64,000 nt of DNA from Serratia rubidaea (GCA_901472405.1 LR590463.1:4932580-4996579); one strand, 5' to 3'; counted from the stretch's first letter, positions 42,556-52,826 are shown. The notes: generated by a model not told the origin, from the sequence alone. Program-made: numbers and translations.

Positions 42556-43512
42556 ATGGCTGAGTACAAGCCGACCATCAAAGCGCCGAGTAAAAACGGC
42601 GATGTCATCTTCAGTGCGCTGGTTAGGCTGGCTGCGCTGATTACCCTATTGCTGCTGGGCGGCATAATCGTTTCGCTGATTTTCGCCTCCTGGCCGAGCA
42701 TCCAGAAATTCGGCTTCGCCTTCCTGTGGACCAAAGACTGGGATGCGCCGGCGGAACAGTTTGGCGCGCTGGTGCCGATTTACGGCACCATCGTCACCTC
42801 GCTGATCGCGCTGATTATCGCGGTGCCGGTCAGCTTCGGCATTGCGCTGTTCCTGACCGAGCTGGCGCCGAATTGGCTGAAGCGTCCGCTGGGCGTCGCC
42901 ATTGAGCTGCTGGCGGCGATCCCGAGCATTGTCTACGGCATGTGGGGGCTGTTTGTCTTCGCCCCGCTGTTTGCCGAATACTTCCAGACGCCGGTGGGCA
43001 ACGTGCTGTCCGGCATTCCGATTGTCGGCGAACTGTTTGCCGGCCCGGCCTTCGGCATCGGCATCCTGGCCGCCGGGGTGATTCTGGCGATCATGATCAT
43101 CCCGTATATCGCCGCGGTTATGCGCGACGTGTTCGAGCAAACGCCGGTGATGATGAAAGAGTCGGCCTATGGCATCGGCTGCACCACCTGGGAAGTGATC
43201 TGGCGCATCGTGCTGCCGTTTACCAAAAACGGCGTGATTGGCGGCGTGATGCTGGGGCTGGGACGTGCGCTGGGGGAAACCATGGCGGTGACCTTTATTA
43301 TCGGCAACACCTACCAGCTCGACAGCGCGTCGCTGTATATGCCGGGCAACAGCATTACCTCGGCGCTGGCGAATGAATTCGCCGAAGCGGAATCCGGGCT
43401 GCACACCGCGGCGCTGATGGAGCTGGGGCTGATTCTGTTTGTGATCACCTTTATCGTGCTGGCGCTGTCGAAACTGATGATTATGCGTCTGGCCAAGAAC
43501 GAGGGGCGCTAA
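42556..43512 (+). CDS. pstC: Phosphate ABC transporter permease PstC
   Basis: Inner-membrane permease, 318 residues (319 in E. coli), with six predicted helices. The cytoplasmic EAA loop for the ATPase reads KESAYGIGCTTWEVIWRIVLPFTKNGVIGGVMLGLGRALGETMAV. pstA begins one base after the stop. Confidence 0.96.
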   Translation: MAEYKPTIKAPSKNGDVIFSALVRLAALITLLLLGGIIVSLIFASWPSIQKFGFAFLWTKDWDAPAEQFGALVPIYGTIVTSLIALIIAVPVSFGIALFLTELAPNWLKRPLGVAIELLAAIPSIVYGMWGLFVFAPLFAEYFQTPVGNVLSGIPIVGELFAGPAFGIGILAAGVILAIMIIPYIAAVMRDVFEQTPVMMKESAYGIGCTTWEVIWRIVLPFTKNGVIGGVMLGLGRALGETMAVTFIIGNTYQLDSASLYMPGNSITSALANEFAEAESGLHTAALMELGLILFVITFIVLALSKLMIMRLAKNEGR

Positions 43513-43513
43513 C

Positions 43514-44404
43514 GTGGCGACGATGGATATGCAAAACCCCGCGGCGGTGGCGGAAACCCGCCGCAAAATGCAGGCCTGGCGCCGGCAGAAGAACCGCATC
43601 GCGCTGTTTTTATCGATGGCGACCATGGCGTTCGGCCTGTTCTGGCTGATTTGGATCCTGTTCTCGACCGTCACCAAAGGCGTGGACGGCATGTCGCTGG
43701 CGCTGTTTACCGAAATGACGCCGCCGCCGAATACCGCCGGCGGCGGGCTGGCCAACGCCATTGCCGGCAGCGGCCTGCTGATCCTGTGGGCGACCATCTT
43801 CGGCACCCCGCTCGGCATTCTGGCCGGCATTTATCTGGCCGAATACGGGCGTAAATCCTGGCTGGCGGAGGTGATCCGCTTTATTAACGACATTCTGCTG
43901 TCTGCGCCGTCGATTGTGGTTGGCCTGTTCGTCTACACCATCGTGGTGGCGAAGATGGAGCATTTCTCCGGCTGGGCGGGCATTGTCGCACTGGCGCTGC
44001 TGCAGGTGCCGATCGTTATCCGCACCACGGAAAATATGCTGAAACTGGTGCCGGATACGCTGCGCGAGGCGGCCTACGCGCTCGGCACGCCGAAGTGGCG
44101 CATGATTTCCGCCATTACGCTCAAGGCGTCGGTGTCCGGCATTATCACCGGCGTGCTGCTGGCCATCGCGCGTATCGCCGGCGAAACCGCACCGCTGCTG
44201 TTTACCTCGCTGTCGAACCAGTTCTGGAATACCGACCTGATGCAGCCGATCGCCAACCTGCCGGTCACCATCTTTAAGTTCGCCATGAGCCCGTTTGCCG
44301 AATGGCAGCAGCTGGCCTGGGCCGGGGTGCTGTTAATCACGCTGTGCGTACTGCTACTGAATATTTTGGCGCGTGTGATTTTCGCCAAGAAAAAGCATGC
44401 ATAA
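43514..44404 (+). CDS. pstA: Phosphate ABC transporter permease PstA
   Basis: Second inner-membrane permease of the Pst system, 296 residues, GTG start at 43514 right after pstC. EAA loop REAAYALGTPKWRMISAITLKASVSGIITGVLLAIARIAGETAPL. It starts with a charged cytoplasmic tail (VAETRRKMQAWRRQKNR). Confidence 0.95.
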   Translation: MATMDMQNPAAVAETRRKMQAWRRQKNRIALFLSMATMAFGLFWLIWILFSTVTKGVDGMSLALFTEMTPPPNTAGGGLANAIAGSGLLILWATIFGTPLGILAGIYLAEYGRKSWLAEVIRFINDILLSAPSIVVGLFVYTIVVAKMEHFSGWAGIVALALLQVPIVIRTTENMLKLVPDTLREAAYALGTPKWRMISAITLKASVSGIITGVLLAIARIAGETAPLLFTSLSNQFWNTDLMQPIANLPVTIFKFAMSPFAEWQQLAWAGVLLITLCVLLLNILARVIFAKKKHA

Positions 44405-44452
44405 AAATTTTACGCGTCGCCCGCGCGGCGCGGTAACAAGAGAGAAGTCTTG

Positions 44453-45229
44453 ATGAGTACAAGTGAACTCGCTTCCAGCAGCAAAATTCAGGTCCGCGAT
44501 CTGAACTTTTACTACGGCAAATTCCACGCGCTGAAAAACATCACGCTGGATATCGCCAAAAATAAGGTGACCGCGTTTATCGGCCCGTCAGGCTGTGGCA
44601 AATCCACCCTGCTGCGTACCTTCAACAAGATGTACCAGCTGTATCCGGAGCAGCGTGCCGAAGGCGGCATTCTGCTGGATGGGCAGAACATTTTGACCGA
44701 TAACCAGGATATCGCGCTGCTGCGCGCCAAGGTCGGCATGGTATTCCAGAAGCCAACGCCGTTCCCGATGTCGATTTACGACAACATCGCCTTTGGCGTG
44801 CGCCTGTTTGAAAAGCTGTCGCGTGCCGATATGGACGAGCGCGTCCAGTGGGCGCTGAGCAAGGCGGCGCTGTGGAATGAAACCAAAGACAAGCTGCACC
44901 AGAGCGGGTACAGTCTGTCCGGCGGCCAGCAGCAGCGTCTGTGCATTGCGCGCGGCATCGCCATTCGCCCGGAAGTATTGCTGCTGGATGAGCCGTGCTC
45001 GGCGCTGGACCCGATCTCCACCGGCAAGATTGAAGAGCTGATAAGCGAGCTGAAGTCGGATTACACCGTGGTGATCGTGACGCACAACATGCAACAGGCG
45101 GCGCGCTGTTCTGACTCGACGGCCTTTATGTATCTGGGCGAGCTGGTGGAGTTTAGCGATACTGACACCCTGTTTACTGCGCCGCAGAAGAAACAGACTG
45201 AAGATTACATCACTGGTCGTTATGGTTGA
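44453..45229 (+). CDS. pstB: Phosphate ABC transporter ATPase PstB
   Basis: Nucleotide-binding subunit driving phosphate import, 258 residues. Walker A GPSGCGKST, Q-loop FQKPTPFPMSIYDNI, signature LSGGQQQRL, Walker B LLLDEPCSALDP and switch His THNMQQAAR are all intact. The ATG at 44453 is used; TTG at 44450 is in frame. Confidence 0.97.
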   Translation: MSTSELASSSKIQVRDLNFYYGKFHALKNITLDIAKNKVTAFIGPSGCGKSTLLRTFNKMYQLYPEQRAEGGILLDGQNILTDNQDIALLRAKVGMVFQKPTPFPMSIYDNIAFGVRLFEKLSRADMDERVQWALSKAALWNETKDKLHQSGYSLSGGQQQRLCIARGIAIRPEVLLLDEPCSALDPISTGKIEELISELKSDYTVVIVTHNMQQAARCSDSTAFMYLGELVEFSDTDTLFTAPQKKQTEDYITGRYG

Positions 45230-45241
45230 TTAGGATGCATC

Positions 45242-45985
45242 ATGGATAACCTGAATTTAAACAAGCACATTTCTGGACAGTTCAACGCCGAGCTTGAGCA
45301 CATCCGCACTCAGGTGCTGACGATGGGCGGGCTGGTGGAGCAGCAGCTGACTGACGCCATTACCGCGATGCATAACCAGGACGGCGAGCTGGCCAAGCGG
45401 GTGATCGACGGCGATAAAAAGGTCAATATGATGGAGGTGGCGATTGATGAGGCCTGCGTGCGCATCATTGCCAAGCGTCAGCCTACCGCCAGCGATCTGC
45501 GTTTGGTGATGGCGATCATCAAGACCATTTCCGAGCTGGAGCGCATCGGCGACGTGGCGGATAAAATTTGCCGCACCGCGCTGGAGAAGTTCTCGCAGCA
45601 GCATCAGCCGCTGCTGGTGAGCCTGGAGTCGCTGGGACGCCATACCGTACAGATGCTGCATGACGTGCTGGATGCCTTTGCGCGTATGGATCTGGACGAG
45701 GCGATACGCATCTACCGGGAAGATAAAAAGGTCGATCAGGAGTACGAAGGCATCGTACGCCAGCTGATGACCTATATGATGGAAGATTCGCGCACCATTC
45801 CCAGCGTGCTGACCGCGTTGTTCTGCGCCCGCTCCATTGAGCGTATCGGCGACCGCTGCCAGAACATCTGCGAATTTATCTTCTACTTTGTCAAAGGTCA
45901 GGATTTCCGCCATCTGGGCGGGGATGCGCTGGATGAGCTGCTGGCGGACGGCAAAAAGCCCGCAGCGGATGATGACAGTGAATAA
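45242..45985 (+). CDS. phoU: Phosphate signalling protein PhoU
   Basis: Couples the Pst transporter to the PhoR/PhoB sensor and represses the Pho regulon when phosphate is ample. It has 247 residues: two three-helix PhoU repeats (LVEQQLTDAITAMHNQD, later IRIYREDKKVDQEYEGIVRQL) with the metal-binding ExxxD motifs (SELERIGDVADKI, RSIERIGDRCQNI). Last gene of the operon. Confidence 0.97.
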   Translation: MDNLNLNKHISGQFNAELEHIRTQVLTMGGLVEQQLTDAITAMHNQDGELAKRVIDGDKKVNMMEVAIDEACVRIIAKRQPTASDLRLVMAIIKTISELERIGDVADKICRTALEKFSQQHQPLLVSLESLGRHTVQMLHDVLDAFARMDLDEAIRIYREDKKVDQEYEGIVRQLMTYMMEDSRTIPSVLTALFCARSIERIGDRCQNICEFIFYFVKGQDFRHLGGDALDELLADGKKPAADDDSE

Positions 45986-46000
45986 TTGTCCGCAATTGAA

Positions 46001-46027
46001 AAAGGCGCACTCGGTGCGCCTTTTTTA
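46001..46027 (+). terminator. phoU terminator
   Basis: Perfect 10-bp stem (46001-46010 with 46014-46023), 3-nt loop and a T tail, ending the pst operon. Confidence 0.94.
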
Positions 46028-46238
46028 TATCTAAAATGTCCCGAGCAAAATAAATAAAAATATTAAATAATATATTTAACGCTGTTGTTTTTATTTAAAT
46101 TATTAGAACATATAAAATAATTTACACTATGGATTGCTGTAGATTACTATCCCCCATGCATACCACCCTAGGCGTTAATTGATTAACGTTATCTTAGCTT
46201 TGTTGGAAATATAAAATACAAATAAAAAAGGAATTTGT

Positions 46239-48083
46239 ATGGGTATTTTTAATTATAAAGGATTGAGCGATGCCCAGTCGCAGGAATTGTTCTCCGATGC
46301 ATTAGCCATGACTATGTATAGCTATCATAATCTGGATGATGGTTTAGCTTACGGCTATCAGCATTATGGTTTCGGTCTGGGGTTGCCGCTTACGCTGCTA
46401 ACCGCCCTGGTTGGCAATTCGCAATCGCAGGGCATTGTGCCGGGGCTGCCGTGGAACCCCAATTCCGAACAGCAGGCGCTGGATACCCTCAATACCGCCG
46501 GTTGGCAGGTGATTAGCGCGGAACAGCTGGGCTATCAGGGAAAAACCGATAAGCTGGGCACCTATTACGGTGAATCCTGGAAGTACAAAACCTCTCAGGC
46601 GGAAGTGCTGGGCAAATACGACAGCGAAGGGAAATTAATCGGCCTGGGCGTCGCTTTTCGCGGCACCACCGGCCCGCGTGAAACGCTGATTACCGACACC
46701 ATTGGCGACGCCATTCACGATCTGGTCGCCGGGCTGGGGCCGGCATCGTTCTCGAATAACTTCGCTTTGAACGCCTTTGGCCGTTTACTTGGCGATGTGG
46801 CCAAATTCGCCGCGGCGAACGGTCTGAGCGGCGAGGATGTGACGATCACCGGCCATAGCCTGGGCGGTCTGGCGACCAACAGCCTGGCATTTTTAAGCGA
46901 AGACTATTGGGACGGTTTTTACGCCAACTCAAAATATCTGGCTTTCGCTTCACCCACCCAGCATGAAGGTGACGGCAAGGTGCTGAATATCGGTTATGAA
47001 AACGACCCGGTATTTCGCGTGCTCGACGGCACACATTTTAATTGGTCAACGTTGGGGGTACACGATAAACCGCATGAGTCAGCAACCAATAATATCGTTA
47101 ATTTTAACGACTATTACGCGTCAAAATTCTGGGGGCTGCTGCCGACATCAATATTAAATCTTCCCAGTTGGATATCCCATGTCCCGTTCACCTACGGTGA
47201 AGGGCTGTCGCGTATCGTTAATTCCGAGTTTTATTCGTTTATGGATCGGGATTCCACGGTGGTGGTCTCCACGCTTTCCGATGTGATGCGCGGTAAAACC
47301 TGGGTGGAGGATCTGAATCTCTACGCGCAAAAACACACCGGTACGACCTTTATTATCGGTACGGACAAGGACGATCTGATCGGCGGCGGCAGGGGGAATG
47401 ATTATCTCGAGGGCGGAGCCGGCAACGATATCTTCCGCGACGACGGCGGATTTAACTATATCTCCGGCGGCGAAGGGCATGACACCTTGATTTTACAACA
47501 GGGGATCGCGAAGACGCAGGTGGCCTATGACGGAGAAAACCTCTATTTACGCGACAGTACCGGCGCCATCACCATCGCCAACAGCGTAGAGACGCTGCGC
47601 AGCCAGAGCAAAGGCGCGTTCGGCAGCAAGCAGTATGTGGATTATCAGGTGAAAGATGACGGGCTGCTGGTGGGCAATATTCACGTTGATTACACCCGGC
47701 ACGGTATCGGCAGCGAAGCGGACGATGTGCTGCAGGCGGCTGACAACCAACGCTGGCTGTTCGGGCTTGACGGCGATGACACTCTACTGGGCAGCAGCAA
47801 TGGCAACCTGACGTTTGTCGGCGGCAGGGGCAACGACGTGATGCACAGTGCCGGCCAGAACAATACCTTCCTGTTTGAAGGTGAGTTTGGCCAGGATCAG
47901 GTGATTAACTTTGGTCAGAGCGACCGGCTGGTATTCTTTACGCCGCAGGATCAGGGCGGCGATTTCCGTCAGTATGCGACGCAGCACAACGACGATGTGG
48001 TGTTCACCTTTGGCGATAACCAGGTCACGTTGGTGGGGGTTTCTCTGGATTATCTCAGCAACAGCCAGATCGTGTTGGTATAA
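46239..48083 (+). CDS. lipA: Secreted RTX lipase, family I.3 (LipA-like)
   Basis: Extracellular Ca2+-dependent triacylglycerol lipase exported by a type I (Lip-type) system. It has 614 residues and closely resembles the S. marcescens lipase (about 613). The catalytic triad fits Ser207 in GHSLGG, Asp256 in YENDPVF and His314 in SHVPF, each one more than the published S. marcescens numbers as I recall them. Glycine-rich RTX nonapeptides lie at about 374-410 (GGGRGNDYLEGGAGNDIF) and 507-535. There is no N-terminal signal; the C terminus SLDYLSNSQIVLV is the type I export signal. No exporter genes are in the window. It is flanked by AT-rich sequence, has no E. coli counterpart at this locus, and is probably an accessory insertion. 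Confidence 0.94.
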   Translation: MGIFNYKGLSDAQSQELFSDALAMTMYSYHNLDDGLAYGYQHYGFGLGLPLTLLTALVGNSQSQGIVPGLPWNPNSEQQALDTLNTAGWQVISAEQLGYQGKTDKLGTYYGESWKYKTSQAEVLGKYDSEGKLIGLGVAFRGTTGPRETLITDTIGDAIHDLVAGLGPASFSNNFALNAFGRLLGDVAKFAAANGLSGEDVTITGHSLGGLATNSLAFLSEDYWDGFYANSKYLAFASPTQHEGDGKVLNIGYENDPVFRVLDGTHFNWSTLGVHDKPHESATNNIVNFNDYYASKFWGLLPTSILNLPSWISHVPFTYGEGLSRIVNSEFYSFMDRDSTVVVSTLSDVMRGKTWVEDLNLYAQKHTGTTFIIGTDKDDLIGGGRGNDYLEGGAGNDIFRDDGGFNYISGGEGHDTLILQQGIAKTQVAYDGENLYLRDSTGAITIANSVETLRSQSKGAFGSKQYVDYQVKDDGLLVGNIHVDYTRHGIGSEADDVLQAADNQRWLFGLDGDDTLLGSSNGNLTFVGGRGNDVMHSAGQNNTFLFEGEFGQDQVINFGQSDRLVFFTPQDQGGDFRQYATQHNDDVVFTFGDNQVTLVGVSLDYLSNSQIVLV

Positions 48084-48244
48084 CGCGGTCATCAGGCGTG
48101 CGGGCGCGGCATCCGAGGCGCCGCGTCCGCGCAATAGCCGCAAAGATAAAATGGTTATAAATATAGCTGTTTATATTATTTCCAGCCCTAAATGGCGGCT
48201 GCTAGCTTAGCTGGCGACAGGACATCAACCACTTAGGAGTCGTT

Positions 48245-49083
48245 ATGAAACCGCGCGTTTTAGCATTCACTCTGCTTGCCAGCCTGAGCAGCCTGGCGGC
48301 CGGTACCGCTCAGGCGGATAAGCTGGATGATATTAAGCAGGCCGGCGTGGTGCGCATTGCCGTGTTCGACAGCAACCCGCCGTTCGGCTATATCGACCCG
48401 CAGAGCAAAAAGCTGGTGGGCTATGACGTGGATATTGCCGACGCTATCGGCAAAGCGCTGGGGGTGAAGGTAGAACTGCGCGCCACCAACCCGGCGAACC
48501 GTATCCCGCTGCTGGCGTCGAAAAAGGTCGATCTGATCGCCGCCAACTTCACCATTACCGATGAGCGGGCGAAAGCGGTGAATTTCAGCGTGCCCTATTT
48601 CGCCACCGGGCAGAAGTTTATCGCCCGTAAAGGCGTGCTGAAAACGCCGGACGATATTAAAACGCTGCGTATCGGCGCCGATAAGGGCACGGTGCAGGAG
48701 ATTACGCTGCGCGAGCACTATCCGACGGCGAAGGTGATCTCTTACGACGATACGCCGCTGCCTTTGTTGCTTTGCGCAACGGCAACGTGCAGGCGATTAC
48801 CCAGGATGACGCCAAGCTGGTGGGCCTGCTCGGCAACCTGACGCCGGCACAAAAGGCCGACTTTGAAATTTCGCCGTTCAGCATCACCAAAGAGTACCAG
48901 GGGATCGGCATTCCCAAAGGGGAAACGCGCCTGACGGCGACCATCAATGACACCCTGATCAAGCTGGAGCAGGACGGCGAAGCGGCGAAGATTTATGACC
49001 GCTGGTTCGGCCCGGACAGCAAATCGGCTCAGCCGCGTGGCACGTTTAAAATAGCTCCGCTGGATCAGCAACCTAAAGCCTGA
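48245..49083 (+). CDS. Amino-acid ABC transporter substrate-binding protein, one frame break
   Basis: Family 3 solute-binding protein (SBP_bac_3). The signal peptide is at residues 1-24 (ending GTAQA), and the domain begins IKQAGVVRIAVFDSNPPFGYIDPQSKKLVGYDVDIADAIGKALG. The amino-acid-binding elements RIPLLASKKVDLIAANFTIT and RIGADKGTVQE are present. One G is missing at about 48760 (CTGCCTTTG for CTGGCCTTTG); repair gives 279 residues. Probably a glutamate/aspartate- or general polar amino-acid-type binder; the exact ligand is not resolvable. It is followed by two permease genes but no ATPase. Confidence 0.88.
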
Positions 49084-49159
49084 CGCAGGCGCAGCCGTTG
49101 TTTCAGTCAAAGGCGCGGCATACCGCGCCTTTGGCGCATATTCAGCCCAGAGGATAATC

Positions 49160-49885
49160 ATGAATTTGCCCCCCATCGCGGACTGGCTGCTGGCGCCGCA
49201 GTACTTACACTGGCTGTGGCAGGGTTTTTTGCTGACGCTGTGGCTGTCTGCCTGCGCCGGAGCGGCGGCGACGCTGCTGGGCTTTGTGTTGGCGGCCCTG
49301 CGCGACAGCGGGCTGGCGCCGTTACGCTGGCTGGTCACCGGTTACTGTTCGCTGTTTCGCAATACGCCGCTGCTGGTGCAGCTGTTTTTCTGGTATTTCG
49401 CCGCCGGGCAGATCCTGCCTGCCGGCGCCATGCAGTGGCTGAACATGCCGCATCAGCTTGGCTGGCTGACGTGGCCCTCATTTGAGTTTCTCGCCGGTTT
49501 TGTCGGGCTGACGCTCTATTCCGGCGCGTTTATTGCCGAAGAGATCCGCGCCGGCATTCGCGGCGTGGCCGCGGGACAAAAGCAGGCGGCCAGCGCGCTG
49601 GGCCTGGGCCGCTGGCAGGCGATGCGCTACGTGGTGCTGCCGCAGGCGCTGACTATCGCGCTGCCGCCGCTGCTGGGTCAATATATGAATCTGATCAAGA
49701 ACTCTTCGCTGACGATGGCGATCGGCGTTGCCGAGCTGTCCTACGCCTCTCGCCAGGTGGAGACCGAAACGTTGCGCACCTTCCAGGCGTTTGGCGTGGC
49801 GACGCTGCTGTATATTGCGGTTATCGCGCTGCTGGAAGGCTGGGGCCTGTGGCGCCAGCAGCGGCGGCTGCAGAGGGGACACTAA
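49160..49885 (+). CDS. Amino-acid ABC transporter permease 1
   Basis: HisM/GltJ-family inner-membrane permease, 241 residues, with about five hydrophobic segments. The conserved N-terminal part LFRNTPLLVQLFFWYF and EAA loop EEIRAGIRGVAAGQKQAASALGLGRWQAMRYVVLPQAL contact the ATPase. It follows the binding-protein gene by 76 bp and abuts the second permease. Confidence 0.91.
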   Translation: MNLPPIADWLLAPQYLHWLWQGFLLTLWLSACAGAAATLLGFVLAALRDSGLAPLRWLVTGYCSLFRNTPLLVQLFFWYFAAGQILPAGAMQWLNMPHQLGWLTWPSFEFLAGFVGLTLYSGAFIAEEIRAGIRGVAAGQKQAASALGLGRWQAMRYVVLPQALTIALPPLLGQYMNLIKNSSLTMAIGVAELSYASRQVETETLRTFQAFGVATLLYIAVIALLEGWGLWRQQRRLQRGH

Positions 49886-49886
49886 G

Positions 49887-50624
49887 ATGGATTTTAGCGT
49901 TATTCACGACAATCTGGGCTACCTGCTGTGGGGCACCTGGCCGGATGGCGAACTGGGCGGCGCGGCGCTGACGCTGGCGCTCAGCCTGATGGCCGGCCTT
50001 GCTTCGGCGTTGATCGGCATCGTGCTGGGAACCCTGCTGGCGATGTCGCGCGGCGTCGCCGCCGGCCTGCTGGCCGCGGTGCTGGGTTTTTTGCGCGCGA
50101 TCCCGGTGATTATGCTGATCTTCTGGGCTTACTTCCTGCTGCCGATGGTGTTCGGCGTCGAGATCCCGGCCATCACCACCGTGGTATGCGCGCTGGCGCT
50201 GATTGCGGGCGCCTATCTGGCGCATGCGGTTAAAGCCGGAATTCTGGCGATTGCCCCCGGCCAGTGGCAGGCGGGGCTGTCGCTGGGCCTGACGCTCTGG
50301 CAAACGCTGCGGCTGATCGTCCTGCCGCAGGCGCTGCGCATGATGACGCCGTCGTTTATCAACCAGTGGATCGCGCTGATTAAAGACACCTCGCTGGCCT
50401 ATATCGTTGGCGTGGGCGAGCTGACGTTTCTGGCGACCCAGGTGAATAACCGCAGCATGGTCTATCCGATGGAGATCTTCCTGTTTGTGGCGCTGGTCTA
50501 CTTTGTGCTGTGTCTGACGCTCGATCTGCTGGCCAACGCGCTGGGCAAGCGTTTCAGCCCGCAGAGTAAAGCGCCGCGGCGCTTCTGGCGCTGGCGGCGC
50601 AGCCGGGTCGCCGCGGCCGGCTAG
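49887..50624 (+). CDS. Amino-acid ABC transporter permease 2
   Basis: Second HisM/GltK-family permease, 245 residues, ATG at 49887, one base after the stop of permease 1. EAA loop HAVKAGILAIAPGQWQAGLSLGLTLWQTLRLIVLPQALRM. Its last 4 bp overlap the convergent yieH. No ABC ATPase gene lies on either side, so the transporter must borrow an ATPase or has one elsewhere. Confidence 0.91.
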   Translation: MDFSVIHDNLGYLLWGTWPDGELGGAALTLALSLMAGLASALIGIVLGTLLAMSRGVAAGLLAAVLGFLRAIPVIMLIFWAYFLLPMVFGVEIPAITTVVCALALIAGAYLAHAVKAGILAIAPGQWQAGLSLGLTLWQTLRLIVLPQALRMMTPSFINQWIALIKDTSLAYIVGVGELTFLATQVNNRSMVYPMEIFLFVALVYFVLCLTLDLLANALGKRFSPQSKAPRRFWRWRRSRVAAAG

Positions 50625-51286
50625 CGAGTCAGCCGCCAGCCGCGCTGTTTCCACAGCGCCGGCAGCTGCGCCAGCGCGTCGAATGTGGTCACCAGCGGGT
50701 GGTCGATCGGCGGATTATGCGGATCGGCGCAGAAGTAAAAGACCGGAATGCCGGCGGCGATGCCCGCCTGCGCGCCGGCCGGGGAGTCGTCCACCATAAT
50801 GCAGCGTTCCAGCGGCACGTTCATCTGCTGCGCCGCGTGATAGATCACCGCCGGGTCCGGCTTCCAACGCTGCAGATCGTAGCCGCTGTACAGCCGGTCA
50901 TCAAAATAGCCGAGCATGCCGGTCAGGCCGAGCGAGTGCTGCATTTTGCTGACCGGCCCGTTGGAGACGGTGCAGATCGGAACGACGATCTGCGCCAGCA
51001 GGTCGCGCGCGCCGGCGATCTCCTGCAGCTCACTGTCGAACAGCCGCGCCACTTCCTGGCGGAACAGCGGCTCCAGCACCTCCCTTGCCAGCGTAACGCC
51101 GTGTTCGGCGTTTACCCGATCGATAATCTCATACAGCTTGATGCCTTTATATTTCTTGAACATCTCGTCCAGGGACAGCGTGACGCCGTGCTGGGCGAAC
51201 ATATGGACATAGGCCATGCTGCACAACACTTCGCTGTCCACCAGCGTGCCGTCGCAGTCAAACAGGATGCAGTCAATCTGGTTCAT
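50621..51286 (-). CDS. yieH: HAD-family phosphatase YieH
   Basis: Cytosolic phosphatase; E. coli YieH acts on 6-phosphogluconate and purine nucleotides in vitro. It has 221 residues, the E. coli length. HAD motif I DCDGTLVDSE, motif II TVSNGP, and motifs III-IV KPDP...IMVDDSPAG are intact. I chose the ATG at 51286 (MNQIDCILFDCDGT) over 51322 by length. It is next to adeP as in E. coli. Confidence 0.94.
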   Translation of the reverse strand: MNQIDCILFDCDGTLVDSEVLCSMAYVHMFAQHGVTLSLDEMFKKYKGIKLYEIIDRVNAEHGVTLAREVLEPLFRQEVARLFDSELQEIAGARDLLAQIVVPICTVSNGPVSKMQHSLGLTGMLGYFDDRLYSGYDLQRWKPDPAVIYHAAQQMNVPLERCIMVDDSPAGAQAGIAAGIPVFYFCADPHNPPIDHPLVTTFDALAQLPALWKQRGWRLTR

Positions 51287-51481
51287 CGTCGTTATATCCT
51301 TATCGGGTAGCAATGTTGCCACTTTAACCGATGCGCTGCGGCATCGGCGAATAAATCAACGGATTAGCCATTTTTCACCCGTGAAAGACGGAAAAAAACC
51401 GCGGATTGGCGTCAAATTGCCGAATTTTTGTTATAGGATAGCCCGCAGACCGTTCTGTTCCCTTCTTCGGAATTCTTGATA

Positions 51482-52818
51482 ATGACCAAACCAGTAACCG
51501 GCCTTGTTGCTGAACAAGGCTTGCTTGGGCGCGTGTTTAAGCTCAAGCAGCATGACACCACGGTGCGTACGGAAACGATTGCCGGCTTCACCACCTTCCT
51601 GACCATGGTGTATATCGTGTTCGTTAACCCGCAGATCCTGGGCGCGGCAGGGATGGATACGCAGGCGGTGTTCGTCACCACCTGCCTGATCGCCGCGTTC
51701 GGCAGTATTTTTATGGGGTTGCTCGCCAACCTGCCGGTGGCGCTGGCGCCGGCGATGGGGCTGAACGCCTTCTTCGCCTTTGTGGTGGTCGGCGCGATGG
51801 GCATCTCATGGCAGGTGGGCATGGGCGCCATCTTCTGGGGGCGGTCGGCCTGCTGCTGCTGACCATTTTCCGCATTCGCTACTGGATGATCGGCAATATT
51901 CCCCTGAGCCTGCGCGTCGGCATCACCAGCGGCATCGGCCTGTTTATCGCCATGATGGGGCTGAAAAACGCCGGCATCGTGGTGGGCAACGCCGATACGC
52001 TGGTCACCGTCGGCAACCTGACTTCCCACAGCGTACTGCTGGGGGCGCTGGGCTTCTTTATCATCGCCATTCTGGCCTCGCGCAATATCCATGCGGCGGT
52101 GCTGGTGTCGATTGTGGTCACCACCCTGATCGGCTGGGCGCTGGGGGATGTGCAGTATAGCGGCGTGTTCTCCATGCCGCCGAGCGTCACCTCCGTGGTG
52201 GGCCAGGTCGATCTGGCCGGCGCGCTGAATATCGGGCTGGCCGGGGTGATCTTCTCCTTTATGCTGGTAAACCTGTTCGACTCCTCCGGCACCCTGATCG
52301 GCGTGACCGACAAAGCCGGCCTGGCCGATGAAAAAGGCAAGTTCCCGCGGATGAAGCAGGCGCTGTACGTTGACAGCATCAGCTCGGTCGCCGGTTCCTT
52401 TGTCGGCACCTCATCCGTCACCGCCTATATTGAAAGCAGCTCCGGCGTTTCCGTCGGCGGCCGCACCGGGTTAACCGCGGTGGTGACCGGTATTCTGTTC
52501 CTGCTGGTGATCTTCCTGTCGCCGCTGGCGGGGATGGTGCCGTCGTATGCGGCGGCGGGCGCGCTGATTTACGTCGGGGTGCTGATGACCTCAAGCCTGG
52601 CGCGCGTTACCTGGAGCGATCTGACCGAAGCGGTGCCGGCCTTTGTGACGGCGGTGATGATGCCGTTTAGCTTCTCGATCACCGAAGGCATCGCGCTGGG
52701 CTTTATTGCTTACTGCGTGATGAAGCTGGGCACCGGCCGCTGGCGTGAAATCAGCCCGTGCGTGCTGGTGGTGGCGCTGCTGTTTGTGCTGAAAATCGTC
52801 TTTATCGACGGCCACTAA
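51482..52818 (+). CDS. adeP: Adenine permease AdeP (YieG), one frame break
   Basis: High-affinity adenine/H+ symporter of the AzgA-like NCS2 branch. About 12 membrane helices; blocks TMVYIVFVNPQILGAAGMD, ANLPVALAPAMGLNAFFAF and LFDSSGTLIGVTDKAGLADEKG match E. coli AdeP. The G5 run at 51837-51841 lacks one G (TGGGGGGCGG expected); repair gives exactly 445 residues. No purine riboswitch or PurR-type palindrome is evident in the 195-bp leader. Confidence 0.94.
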
Positions 52819-52826
52819 CGCTGAAA

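Noticed and set aside
51287..51481. Purine riboswitch or PurR site ahead of adeP
   Set aside because: No purine-riboswitch loop pair and no PurR-like palindrome could be seen in the leader.
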